From: Acidimicrobiia bacterium
GTDB lineage: Bacteria; Actinomycetota; Acidimicrobiia; Acidimicrobiales; Aldehydirespiratoraceae
DNA: 28,946 bases
Direction of reading: 5' to 3'
NCBI GenBank assembly: GCA_022824605.1
Contig: JAJDZO010000392.1
Span: 1 to 28,946 of the forward strand
Shown: one piece after another, positions 1-7,245 of the stretch
How the letters are laid out: each line of letters opens with the position of its first letter
Numbering within the stretch: the stretch's first letter is position 1
Translations under genes and position numbers: made by a program
The notes under the pieces: generated by a model
Seen by the model: the letters and a program-made list of their open reading frames with translations, nothing else
What the model was told of the DNA's origin: nothing
Database searches by the model: none

Positions 1-956
1 TCGACCTCCTGGTGGCGGCCCGCCCGCTGGTGCCCGACGAAGTCGCCCAGGTCGTCCATGTCGAGCAGGGTCACACCCGGCAGCGCGGCAGCGGCGGGAT
101 CAACATCGCGGGGGACCGCCACATCGATAATCAACAACGCCGCTCCGTTGCGCCGGACCATCACGTCGTCGATGCTGCTGTGCTCCACAACGATCTCGGT
201 GGCACCGGTGGTGGTGATGGCCACATCGGCGCCGACCAGCACGGAGTCGAGCTTGTCCAAAGGCACGGCCCGGCCACCGCACAACGCGGCCGCGTCCACC
301 GCCCGCTCCGGCGTGCGGCTGGCCACCGCAATGTCGGCCGGGCCGGCGTCAGCCAGGGATTTGAGCGTGCCCGCAGCCACCTCACCTGCACCCAGCACCA
401 GCACCCGGCGTCCGCCCAGTCCGCCGAGCCGATCGGAGGCCAACGCCACCGCGGCGTGCGACAGCGAAGCGATACCCCGGGAGATGCCAGTGTCGCTGCG
501 GGCCCTCTTGCCTGTCTCCACGGCCCGGCGGAACAGCGGTTCGAGCACCGCACCTACGGTTCCCTCAGAACGGGCGGCCTGCCAGGCGTCGCGGATCTGG
601 CCCAGCACCTCGTGCTCGCCCACCACCACCGAGTCGAGACCGGCAGCCACGCTGAACAGGTGCCGCACCGCGTCGGTGTCGTGATGGGAGTACAGCTCAT
701 CGGCAACGGTCTCGGGCGGCAGACCAGAATGCCGGGCCAGCAACTCGCGGATATCTGCATAACCGCCGTGAAAGCGTTCGGCGTAGGCGTAGACCTCGAT
801 GCGGTTGCAGGTCGACACCAGCACCGACTCGCTGAGGTTCTCAGCCATGGCCAGGTCGTGCAGAGCCTTGGGGAGATCGTCGGGCGCGACGGTCATCCGC
901 TCGAGCAGGCCGAGCGGGGTGGAGCGGTGATTGCAACCGACAACCACGAGCGACAT
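1..956 (-). CDS. hemA: Glutamyl-tRNA reductase, C-terminal part cut by window edge
   Basis: Reduces glutamyl-tRNA(Glu) to glutamate-1-semialdehyde with NADPH, the first committed step of C5-pathway tetrapyrrole synthesis in the cytoplasm. Seen: the N-terminus MSLVVVGCNHRSTPLGLLER is typical of the family, and STCNR places the catalytic cysteine at residue 50. A Rossmann segment (VLVLGAGEVA, around residue 165) and the stretch VAVPRDVDP...LPGVTLLDMDDL follow. About 318 codons are present of the usual 420-450, so the C-terminal dimerisation domain lies outside the window. The ATG at 954-956 is chosen because the conserved N-terminus begins exactly there. Upstream on the same strand are the 29-residue peptide gene, the SAM hydrolase gene and proC; proC-hemA proximity is common in actinobacteria. 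A candidate promoter places the transcription start almost at the ATG. Identification is secure. Confidence 0.96.
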   Translation of the reverse strand, partial: MSLVVVGCNHRSTPLGLLERMTVAPDDLPKALHDLAMAENLSESVLVSTCNRIEVYAYAERFHGGYADIRELLARHSGLPPETVADELYSHHDTDAVRHLFSVAAGLDSVVVGEHEVLGQIRDAWQAARSEGTVGAVLEPLFRRAVETGKRARSDTGISRGIASLSHAAVALASDRLGGLGGRRVLVLGAGEVAAGTLKSLADAGPADIAVASRTPERAVDAAALCGGRAVPLDKLDSVLVGADVAITTTGATEIVVEHSSIDDVMVRRNGAALLIIDVAVPRDVDPAAAALPGVTLLDMDDLGDFVGHQRAGRHQEV

Positions 957-964
957 CGGCTCGG

Positions 965-993
965 ATGCTATCGCCCTCGTTCCCGCTCTTCAC
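965..993 (-). promoter_or_regulatory. Candidate hemA promoter giving a near-leaderless mRNA
   Basis: On the minus strand GTGAAG (988-993) and TAGCAT (965-970) are separated by exactly 17 bp. They match the -35 and -10 consensus at 3/6 and 4/6 positions. The -10 ends only 8 bases before the hemA ATG, so the transcript would start almost at the start codon. The match is modest and is an inference. Confidence 0.35.
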
Positions 994-1014
994 GGGCGGC
1001 GTGTGCCCCCGCAG

Positions 1015-1030
1015 CGCTTGTTCGCAAGCG
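1015..1030 (-). terminator. Short stem-loop between small peptide gene and hemA
   Basis: A perfect 6-bp inverted repeat (CGCTTG / CAAGCG) surrounds a TTCG tetraloop (CGAA on the minus strand). It lies after the 29-residue peptide gene and before the candidate hemA promoter. It could attenuate read-through from the proC operon. There is no T-tract, so a terminator role is tentative. Confidence 0.3.
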
Positions 1031-1099
1031 GAGTTCTCGGTGGCTGCACTCTGCCGGTTCTGCGGTGCCCGGCAGCCGGCGGGGGAGGCCAAACGGGCG

Positions 1100-1189
1100 T
1101 CAGCGGGCCAGGAAGAGGATCTGCAGCACCCCGGCCGCGACGATCATCACGAGCAGTGCCACGATGGCGATGGTGGTTCCCGGTCTCAT
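1100..1189 (-). CDS. Small one-helix membrane peptide (29 aa)
   Basis: An ORF of 29 codons reads MRPGTTIAIVALLVM then IVAAGVLQILFLAR and stops at TGA. It is a short basic N-terminus, about 20 hydrophobic residues and a terminal Arg, which is the profile of a single-pass membrane peptide. Its ATG (1187-1189) overlaps the TGA of the SAM hydrolase gene as ATGA. A clean Shine-Dalgarno GGAGG sits 6 bases before the ATG, inside the end of the upstream gene. This points to translational coupling. I do not recognise a family. The good ribosome site, hydrophobic composition and tight overlap argue for a real gene, but nothing shows its function, and a chance ORF of this length cannot be excluded. Confidence 0.6.
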   Translation of the reverse strand: MRPGTTIAIVALLVMIVAAGVLQILFLAR

Positions 1190-2139
1190 GGGTGGCCTCC
1201 TTGCGGTCTCGGTTTGAGCCCGACCGGCGTGACCACCGTCGGTCGGGCACCCCCGCGTTCATCAGCTGCGGCGGCGGTAAGTCGCACCTCAGCGCCCTCG
1301 TGCAGCCCGAGTTCGGCGGCCGCGGACCGCTGAGGCAACGCCAGCGACACCAGCCCGCTCGAATCGGTGATCAGCCCGACCCGGCCCGCGGTCACGTCGG
1401 CATAGGCACGAGCCCGCTCAGCGGTCTGCAGATCCTCACCGACGGCTACCTGCAGCGGGGCTCCGGCGGCGGCCAGCCCGTCCACCTCGGCCGGGTCGAG
1501 GTTGAGCTGGCAGTTGCCGAAGCGGTCCACCCACAGAACCTCGGCTACCAGTTCGTCGCCGCTGTGGTGGCTCACCGGCACCATGGCGGGGGTCAGGGTG
1601 GCCGCGTCGATGGACGGTCCCAGAGCCTCCAGCGGCACCCCGCAGCAGAGGTGGGCGGCTGCCGGCGCGAACACGTCGCGCCCGTCGAACGTCGCTCCCA
1701 GTTCGGGCTGTGAATCAAGCCGGTACTCGCTCCCGGTCAGTTCCACCGCCCGGCTGGCCCCGCCGACGAGGGCCACTGCGGGCGCCAGCAGTCCGTTGTC
1801 GGGTCCGACCAGCACCGACGCGCCGTCGCCGACCTCCACCGCCACCGCTCGCCGTGGGGTGCCCACTCCGGGATCCACCACGGCCAGCACCACGCCGGGC
1901 ATCAGGAACTGCGCCGACCGGGCCAGGGCCAGCCCCCCGGCTCGCACATCGCATGCCGCGATGCCGTGGGTCACGTCCACTATCCGCACCTGGGGAGCGA
2001 TCGCGGCGATCACCGAATGGACCACCCCGACGAACTCGTCCTGGTGGCCGTAGTCCGACAGGAACGAGATCGTGTCGTAGCCGCCACGCGAGCCGGCTGA
2101 GCCGCCCGACACCTCCTGTGACGATCGGGGCGTTGTCAC
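1186..2139 (-). CDS. S-adenosyl-L-methionine hydrolase (adenosine-forming), DUF62 family
   Basis: Family members hydrolyse S-adenosylmethionine to adenosine and methionine and are related to the fluorinase/chlorinase fold. Seen: the N-terminal FLSDYGHQDEFVGVVH, then VVDPGVGTPRRA, VGPDNGLLAPA, TFDGRDVFAPAAAHL and WVDRFGNCQLN, all typical of the family and in the usual order. The length (317 aa) is slightly above the usual 260-280 because of a 20-residue Ser/Gly-rich lead before YDTISFLSDYG. The GTG at 2137-2139 overlaps the proC stop as GTGA, which favours that start, though a later start cannot be excluded. It lies between proC and the small peptide/hemA. The halogenase branch is not suggested by any visible motif, and the cellular purpose in this setting is unknown. 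Confidence 0.9.
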   Translation of the reverse strand: MTTPRSSQEVSGGSAGSRGGYDTISFLSDYGHQDEFVGVVHSVIAAIAPQVRIVDVTHGIAACDVRAGGLALARSAQFLMPGVVLAVVDPGVGTPRRAVAVEVGDGASVLVGPDNGLLAPAVALVGGASRAVELTGSEYRLDSQPELGATFDGRDVFAPAAAHLCCGVPLEALGPSIDAATLTPAMVPVSHHSGDELVAEVLWVDRFGNCQLNLDPAEVDGLAAAGAPLQVAVGEDLQTAERARAYADVTAGRVGLITDSSGLVSLALPQRSAAAELGLHEGAEVRLTAAAADERGGARPTVVTPVGLKPRPQGGHP

Positions 2140-2924
2140 TGGCCCAGCTCACGGGAGCGGTCGGTGGCGGCCGCGACCACACGGTCGATGAGATCCATGA
2201 AGCCCGACTCGTCGAGCACGGCCAGCCCGGCGGCGGTCGTACCTCCCGGAGAGGTGACGTTCTCACGCAGCCGGCCGGGATCCTCGCCAGACTGCGCCAG
2301 CAGCGTGGCCGCCCCGACCAGGGTCTGGCGCACCAGTGCGTCGGCGACCCCAGCGTCGAGACCCTGCGCGATGCCTGCGGCTCGCAGGGCCTCCGCGAGG
2401 CGGAACACGTAGGCGGGACCGCTGCCTGACAGACCGGTGACGGCGTCGAGTTCGGCCTCGTCGACCACCACCACCGTCCCCACCGCTTCGAGAATGCCGC
2501 GGGCCCAGGCCAGGTCTGCGGCCCCGGCCACCGATCCGCCGGCGATGGCGGCTGCGCCCAACCCCACCAACGCCGGTGTGTTGGGCATGGCCCGCACCAC
2601 CGGGGTTCGCTCCGGCAGGCCGTCCTCGATGGCGGCGGTGCGTACCCCGGCCGCGATGGACAGCACCCGTGGGGATTCCGCCGTTGCCAGCGCGGGCAGC
2701 ACCGCCGCAACCACGTCGGGCTTCACTGCGATCACGGCATCGACCCCGCGGAGCACCTCGGCCGACACCGACACACCCGCCACGGCGGCGGCCACCGCCT
2801 CCTGGCGGTGCGGGTCGGGCTCGACGGTGTGGAGCTCGCTCGCGTCGGCCCAGCCGGACGACACCAGGCCCCCCAGCAGGGCCTCGCCCATCTTTCCGCC
2901 GCCGATCACCTGCAACCGGGCCAT
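2136..2924 (-). CDS. proC: Pyrroline-5-carboxylate reductase
   Basis: Catalyses the last step of proline synthesis, NAD(P)H-dependent reduction of 1-pyrroline-5-carboxylate. Seen: an N-terminal dinucleotide-binding motif (MARLQVIGGGKMGEALLGGL), a central MPNTPALVGLGAAAIAGG, SGSGPAYVF near residue 170, and the C-terminal family signature VTSPGGTTAAGLAVL. At 262 aa it has the normal length for the family. The ATG at 2922-2924 begins directly at the Rossmann strand. It lies 44 bases downstream of the EamA transporter gene and overlaps the SAM hydrolase start by 4 bp, so the three are probably co-transcribed. Identification is secure. Confidence 0.97.
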   Translation of the reverse strand: MARLQVIGGGKMGEALLGGLVSSGWADASELHTVEPDPHRQEAVAAAVAGVSVSAEVLRGVDAVIAVKPDVVAAVLPALATAESPRVLSIAAGVRTAAIEDGLPERTPVVRAMPNTPALVGLGAAAIAGGSVAGAADLAWARGILEAVGTVVVVDEAELDAVTGLSGSGPAYVFRLAEALRAAGIAQGLDAGVADALVRQTLVGAATLLAQSGEDPGRLRENVTSPGGTTAAGLAVLDESGFMDLIDRVVAAATDRSRELGQ

Positions 2925-2968
2925 AGGTGATTATGCCAGCCGGTCGGGTCGGCCCACGGTCCTTGCCC

Positions 2969-3880
2969 TCAGCCCGCGATACCGCCATGGCGGGTGGTGA
3001 TCTGGAGGTCGCGGCGGATCACCCCGGCCAAAGCGGCCAACACGATCACCCCGCCGACAGCCTGAGCGATCTTCACCGGTTCATCGAGGAAAACCGCGGC
3101 AAGGACCATCGTGATCGGCGGAGTGCCCAGCAGAGCCATCGACGACACCGTGATCCGCACATGGTTGTGGGCCCAGTTCATCAGCAGATGGCCCGACCCT
3201 GGGAAGGCGACCATCGCGGCCAACCAGAGCCAGGTCGTGGTGTCGGGCAGGTACAGGCCGTCAGCGGCCAGCAGAGCCGGCGGGGTGACCACGACCAAGG
3301 CGACGATCCACGCGATCGCTTGGAACTCCAGGGCGCCGATCTGGGTTCGGGCCGTCTTGGCGAAAGCCATCTGTCCCGAGAACAAGAGCAGAGCGAGCAC
3401 GGCCATCGCGTCGCCTCGCAGGCTCCAGGTGGCTACCGAGGACGAGCCGAACAACACCAGCGCGGTGCCGCCGAGCGCGGCCGCCACCAGTGCCAACAGA
3501 TTGAGCGAGATCGGTTCGGCGAATCGTCGGATCGCGGGCCAGATCAACACCACCGGTACCAGCGACACGATCATCGAGACGTTGGTGACGGTAGTGGACT
3601 TGATGGCCTCGTAGAAGGCGACGTACCACAGCCCGAGCATGGCGGCCGACGGCAGGCAGGCCCGCACTTGCGGCCACGTCACCCGGCTCCGCCGCCCCGC
3701 CACGATCGCCCAGTAGATCACCGTGCTGAGCACCAGTCGCCAGAACGCCAGCGGCGCGGCGGCCAGATCGACTTGGCGCACCAGGATGTTGCCGGTCGCC
3801 CAGCACATCACCGCGCCGCTCACCGCGGCCAGCCCGAAGACGTGCCAGTCGGACCTCCGTGACGACAGCGCGGCGCTCAC
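2969..3880 (-). CDS. EamA/DMT-family membrane transporter
   Basis: A drug/metabolite-superfamily permease of the inner membrane, 303 aa with about ten hydrophobic segments arranged as two EamA repeats. The first repeat starts near VFGLAAVSGAVMCWATGNILV and the second near LALLLFSGQMAFAKTA; the conserved end of repeat two is PPITMVLAAVFLDEPV. The frame is open far upstream into the glutamine-synthetase gene, so the start was chosen at GTG 3878-3880 (VSAALSSRRSDWHVFG), giving the standard family length. No strong ribosome site is visible there. It sits 62 bases after the glutamine-synthetase-like gene and 44 bases before proC. Substrate cannot be read from the sequence; the neighbourhood would allow a nitrogen compound or amino acid. 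Confidence 0.88.
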   Translation of the reverse strand: MSAALSSRRSDWHVFGLAAVSGAVMCWATGNILVRQVDLAAAPLAFWRLVLSTVIYWAIVAGRRSRVTWPQVRACLPSAAMLGLWYVAFYEAIKSTTVTNVSMIVSLVPVVLIWPAIRRFAEPISLNLLALVAAALGGTALVLFGSSSVATWSLRGDAMAVLALLLFSGQMAFAKTARTQIGALEFQAIAWIVALVVVTPPALLAADGLYLPDTTTWLWLAAMVAFPGSGHLLMNWAHNHVRITVSSMALLGTPPITMVLAAVFLDEPVKIAQAVGGVIVLAALAGVIRRDLQITTRHGGIAG

Positions 3881-3942
3881 AAGCGCAGTGGCGCAGCATC
3901 GACCATCGGCGTCAAGCCTGCGAACCCCTCCCGCAGAGCCGC

Positions 3943-5310
3943 TCAGAACAAGGTGAGGTACTGATCGACCTCGCCGGCGGTGACCACATGGTGATGGGCC
4001 AGGAACTCGTCGCGCTTCACCTTGACGAAATAGTCGCGGTAGGGGCCCTCGGCCGTGTCGCCCAACCCGGCGCCGATCACGTCGTTGGAAGCGAGCTGGT
4101 CGGCGGCGTGCAGCAGCGTCGGCGGCAGGGCCTCGATGCCCTTGGCCGCGATCGCCTCGGCCGACAGCGTGAACAGGTTGTCGGTGTTGGGTGCGCCCGG
4201 ATCGAGGTCGCGGTCGAGGCCGTCGAGGCCGCACGCCAGCATGGCTGCGAACATCAGGTAGGGGTTGGCGGCGCCGTCTCCCAGGCGCACCTCGATCCGG
4301 TCAGGCTCGGGCACCCGGATCATCTGGGTGCGGTTGTTGCCGCCGTAGGCCGCGTAGGCCGGTGCCCAGGTGGCTCCCGAAGTGGGCGCGCCCACGCCCA
4401 TGCGCTTGTAGGAGTTCACGATGGGGCAGGCCACCGCCACCAGCGACGAGGCGTGCTCGATGAGCCCGCCCACGAACTTGTAGGCCATGTCGCTCAGGCC
4501 GAGTCCCTTGGTGTCGGCCCCGCCGCTGCTGCCGCCGATGAAGAGAGCCTCGTCGGTGTCGCCCGACCACAGGCTGAGGTGCACGTGCAGGCCGTTGCCG
4601 GTCTTGTCGGCGAACGGCTTGGGCATGAACGTGGCGTAGCGGCCGTCGCGCTGGGCCAGGGTGTGGACCATCAGCCGGAACAGGATCAACCGGTCGGCGG
4701 TGGTCAGCGCATCGGAGTACTGCCAGTTCTGCTCGAACTGGCCGTTGGCGTCCTCATGGTCGTTGGCGTAGTTGCCCCAACCCATGGCGTCGAGGTTCTT
4801 CGACACCGCGGTGAGGTGGGGCAGCATCCGGGTGAGCCCTTTGGCGTCGTAGCACGGCAGGCTCATCGTGTCGCGGTCATCGGCCACCGCTATGGAGCCG
4901 TCATCGTTGCGCACCACCAGCGAATACTCGGCCTCGACCCCGCATTTGAGCACGATGTTGCGCTCCGCGGCCGCCTCCAGCGCACGGCGCAGGATCACCC
5001 TCGGCGCATACGGCCACAGCTCGCCCTCCACGGTGGGGTCGCATTGCATGGCGGCCACGTTGGGCTGCCACGGAAGCTGCGTGTACGACGCCGGGTCGGG
5101 CAGGGCCAAGATGTCGGGGCTGGAAGGATCCTGGCCCATCGGCCCGGCCGCGAACCCCGCGAATCCGGCGCCGTCGGCCATGAGGCCCTCCAGCGCGCCG
5201 ACGGGCACGAGCTTGGCGCACGGCTTGCCGTGCATCTCCACGAACATGGCGTAGATGAACTCCACGCCGTCGGCCTCGGTCCGGCTCCGGATCTCGTCGA
5301 GCGCGCTCAT
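3943..5310 (-). CDS. glnT: Type III glutamine synthetase / gamma-glutamylmethylamide synthetase-like
   Basis: An ATP-dependent glutamate-amine ligase, 455 aa. Seen: a GS beta-grasp region at residues 1-100; the metal-binding VEAEYS at 125-130; NGLHVHLSLW, equivalent to the GS His segment; and a C-terminal block CPIVNSYKRMGVG...IRVPEPDRIEVRLGDGAANPYLMFAAMLACGLDGL that tracks the GlnA active site. The ATG at 5308-5310 follows AGGGAGAG and starts with MSALDEIRSR; an upstream in-frame ATG at 5397 only adds low-complexity lead sequence. It is divergent from glxBCD. In methylotrophs and rhizobia such a gene next to mgsABC/glxBCD encodes GmaS, which joins methylamine to glutamate. That activity is therefore likely but not proven, and an ammonia-using GlnT is the alternative. 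Confidence 0.87.
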   Translation of the reverse strand: MSALDEIRSRTEADGVEFIYAMFVEMHGKPCAKLVPVGALEGLMADGAGFAGFAAGPMGQDPSSPDILALPDPASYTQLPWQPNVAAMQCDPTVEGELWPYAPRVILRRALEAAAERNIVLKCGVEAEYSLVVRNDDGSIAVADDRDTMSLPCYDAKGLTRMLPHLTAVSKNLDAMGWGNYANDHEDANGQFEQNWQYSDALTTADRLILFRLMVHTLAQRDGRYATFMPKPFADKTGNGLHVHLSLWSGDTDEALFIGGSSGGADTKGLGLSDMAYKFVGGLIEHASSLVAVACPIVNSYKRMGVGAPTSGATWAPAYAAYGGNNRTQMIRVPEPDRIEVRLGDGAANPYLMFAAMLACGLDGLDRDLDPGAPNTDNLFTLSAEAIAAKGIEALPPTLLHAADQLASNDVIGAGLGDTAEGPYRDYFVKVKRDEFLAHHHVVTAGEVDQYLTLF

Positions 5311-5534
5311 GGTCTCTCCCTGTGGTCGTTGCCCTACTCGGCTGGGTAGCGGCGCCCGAGAGTAGTCAAGGAACACCCTTCGAGGGAATCCGGCCACCGG
5401 CGCCGCGGCCCTGAGCTGTCGGTGAGTGGCGGGGCCTCGGTGAGCCGCCGGGCCGCCGGGCTGCGGACGGTCCCGCTGTGGGCGCTACGGTGCTGCGCGG
5501 ACTTCGAGACGGATGCGTCGGGGGTGAGTGCGTC
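5311..5534. promoter_or_regulatory. Divergent intergenic region between glnT/gmaS and glxBCD
   Basis: These 224 bases separate the two divergent units and must hold both promoters. On the minus strand TTGACT is a fair -35, but the following -10 candidate is poor. A small palindrome CCCTTCGAGGG lies beside it and could be an operator half or a hairpin. Toward glxB no convincing promoter was found; GGGGTGAG a few bases before the ATG may serve as ribosome site. No regulator gene is adjacent. Confidence 0.4.
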
Positions 5535-6434
5535 ATGTGCGGCATCGTGGGCTTGTTCTGCAAGACGGAGACCCACCGCCACGAGCTGGGCCGCCTCACC
5601 GCGGTGATGCTGAGGGAGATGCGCGACCGCGGCCCCGACAGCGCCGGATTCGCCTCGTATGACGCAGGTACACCCGACCGCACCCGCATCACCGTGCTGG
5701 CCGAGGGCGTCACGGTGGACTGGGGGCCGGTGGCCGCCGCATTGGAGGGCCTGCTCGCCGCCGAGGTGACCGTCCGGGCTGTGCATGACCATGCGGTGTT
5801 CGCCACCGACGGCGATGGCCGGGCGGCCCGCCAGTGGATCATCGACAACGTGGCCGGGGCCACTGTGCTGAGCTACGGCGCCCAGATCGAGCTGTACAAG
5901 GCGGTGGGCGATCCCGACCTGGCGGCCGAGCGCTACGACCTGGCCTCCCGTACCGGCACCCACGCCCTGGCCCACACCCGCATGGCCACCGAGTCCGCGG
6001 TCACCACCAACGGTTCGCACCCGTTCGCCACCGGCGCCGACACCTGCCTGGTGCACAACGGTTCGCTGTCCAACCACAACCGTCTGCGGCGCTTCCTGGA
6101 GGGTCACGGCGAGTCGTTCCAGACCGAGAACGACTCCGAGGTGGCCGCCGGCTACCTGGCGTGGAGGCTCCGCTCCGGCGACACCATCTCGGACGCTCTC
6201 GAGGGCGCCCTGAGCGATCTCGACGGCTTCTACACCTTCGCCATCGGCGTGGCCGACGGGTTCGCCATCCTGCGCGACCCCATTGCCTGCAAGCCCGCGG
6301 TGGTGGCCGAGACCGACGACTGGGTGGCCATGTCGTCGGAGTACCGGGCCATCGCCCGCCTGCCGGGCGCGGCTGACGCCGAGGTGTGGGAGCCCGAACC
6401 CGCCCGCATCTACACCTGGAGCCTGGCGGCGTGA
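5535..6434 (+). CDS. glxB: Class II glutamine amidotransferase subunit, N-methylglutamate synthase-like (MgsA/GlxB)
   Basis: Supplies the amidotransferase part of a three-subunit glutamate-synthase-like enzyme. Seen: it begins MCGIVGLFCK, so Cys2 becomes the N-terminal nucleophile after Met removal. RDRGPDSAGFASYD, THALAHTRMATES, NGSHPF and LVHNGSLSNHNRLRR follow, the standard Ntn-hydrolase glutaminase motifs. It is 299 aa and lacks synthase domains; those are in glxC and glxD. The ATG at 5535 is fixed by the catalytic Cys, although the frame is open upstream. In the N-methylglutamate pathway this subunit would act on gamma-glutamylmethylamide. The next gene is separated by an unusual duplicated junction. 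Confidence 0.92.
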   Translation: MCGIVGLFCKTETHRHELGRLTAVMLREMRDRGPDSAGFASYDAGTPDRTRITVLAEGVTVDWGPVAAALEGLLAAEVTVRAVHDHAVFATDGDGRAARQWIIDNVAGATVLSYGAQIELYKAVGDPDLAAERYDLASRTGTHALAHTRMATESAVTTNGSHPFATGADTCLVHNGSLSNHNRLRRFLEGHGESFQTENDSEVAAGYLAWRLRSGDTISDALEGALSDLDGFYTFAIGVADGFAILRDPIACKPAVVAETDDWVAMSSEYRAIARLPGAADAEVWEPEPARIYTWSLAA

Positions 6435-6506
6435 CCGGCCTGTCTCGCTCGTGTGTTGTTGGCGGCGTCCAGCGATGCGGTTGCACCTGGAGCCTGGCGG
6501 CGTGAC
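6413..6506 (+). repeat. 23-bp direct repeat duplicating the glxB 3' end before glxC
   Basis: The 23 bases at 6413-6435 (start CACCTGGAGCC, end GGCGTGAC) recur identically at 6484-6506, an offset of 71 bp. The first copy contains the end and TGA of glxB, inside a GTGA. The second copy ends in GTGAC, where GTG is the likely glxC start preceded by GGAG. Since 71 is not a multiple of three, the frame relation of the two genes was reset. This fits a former 4-bp overlap that was split by a duplication or insertion. Confidence 0.9.
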
Positions 6507-7245
6507 GGGTCGCTTCGACCTCTCGGCGGTCAGCCGTCGAGAACTGAACCAGGCGCTGCATGACGCCTCCGCCGGGGAGTCCTTCGAGGTCGTCAACCCA
6601 CGGGGCGCCCATGCGGTGGCCTGTGGCATCACCGCCGACATCGACGTGGTGGTGCGGGGCTCGGTGGGCTACTACTGCGCGGGCATGCATCAGCGGGGCC
6701 GGGTGCTGGTGGAGGGCAACGCCAGCACCGGGCTAGCCGAGAACATCATGTCGGGCGAGGTGCGCATCACCGGCAACGCCACCATGTCGGCCGGCGCCAC
6801 CGGTTGTGGCGGGCTGGTGGTGGTGGGCGGCAACGCGGGCGCCCGCTGCGGGATCTCCATGAAGGGCGTCGACATCGTCGTCGGGGGCGACGTCGGCCAC
6901 ATGAGCGCCTTCATGGCCCAGGCCGGGAACCTGGTGGTGTGTGGAGACGCGGCCGCCGACCTCGGCGACTCGATCTACGAGGCCCAGATCTTCGTGCGGG
7001 GCGACGTCGAGTCGCTGGGCGCCGACTGCATCGAGAAGGAGATGCGGCCCGCCCACACCGAGACGCTGAGCAGGCTGTTGGCCGCGGCCTCCCCGGCGGG
7101 CGACGGCGTGGACGCGTCCGAGTTCCGCCGCTACGGCTCCGCCCGACGCCTCTACAACTTCACCATCGACGACGTGGACGCCGCGGCCCGACAGGCCCGT
7201 GAGCGCAGCGAAGGTGAGCGGGACGCCCGGGAGGCAGCCCGATGA
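6502..7245 (+). CDS. glxC: GXGXG-domain subunit, N-methylglutamate synthase-like (MgsB/GlxC)
   Basis: This is the beta-helix (GXGXG) domain of glutamate synthase as a separate protein, 247 aa. Seen: RFDLSAVSRRELNQALHDA near the start, then the repeated glycine turns ITADIDVVVRGSVGYYC, GRVLVEGNASTGLAEN, GEVRITGNATM, GLVVVGGNAGARCG, VDIVVGGDVGHMS, LVVCGDAAADLGDS and QIFVRGDVESLG. The GTG at 6502 is preferred because GGAG lies 9 bases upstream and homologous N-termini start near FDLS. The ATG at 6475 adds nine residues and is the alternative. The last 20 residues (after NFTIDDVDA) look like an added charged tail, coded by DNA related to a local repeat. The stop overlaps the glxD start as ATGA. 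Confidence 0.88.
   Translation: MTGRFDLSAVSRRELNQALHDASAGESFEVVNPRGAHAVACGITADIDVVVRGSVGYYCAGMHQRGRVLVEGNASTGLAENIMSGEVRITGNATMSAGATGCGGLVVVGGNAGARCGISMKGVDIVVGGDVGHMSAFMAQAGNLVVCGDAAADLGDSIYEAQIFVRGDVESLGADCIEKEMRPAHTETLSRLLAAASPAGDGVDASEFRRYGSARRLYNFTIDDVDAAARQARERSEGERDAREAAR
7195..7223 (+). repeat. Short repeat core inside the glxC 3' end
   Basis: These 29 bases match the core of two longer repeat copies at 11239-11267 (25/29) and 12643-12671 (25/29). All begin GCCCG, contain GAGCG-AGCGAA and end GAGCGGGA. Here the core is translated as ARERSEGERD in the tail of GlxC; in the 11.2-kb copy it is translated in the same frame as ARERSEPERE. Confidence 0.7.

Noticed and set aside
3859..5349. 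496-codon plus-strand frame opposite the glutamine-synthetase-like gene
   Set aside because: A shadow frame; the minus strand carries all glutamine-synthetase motifs.
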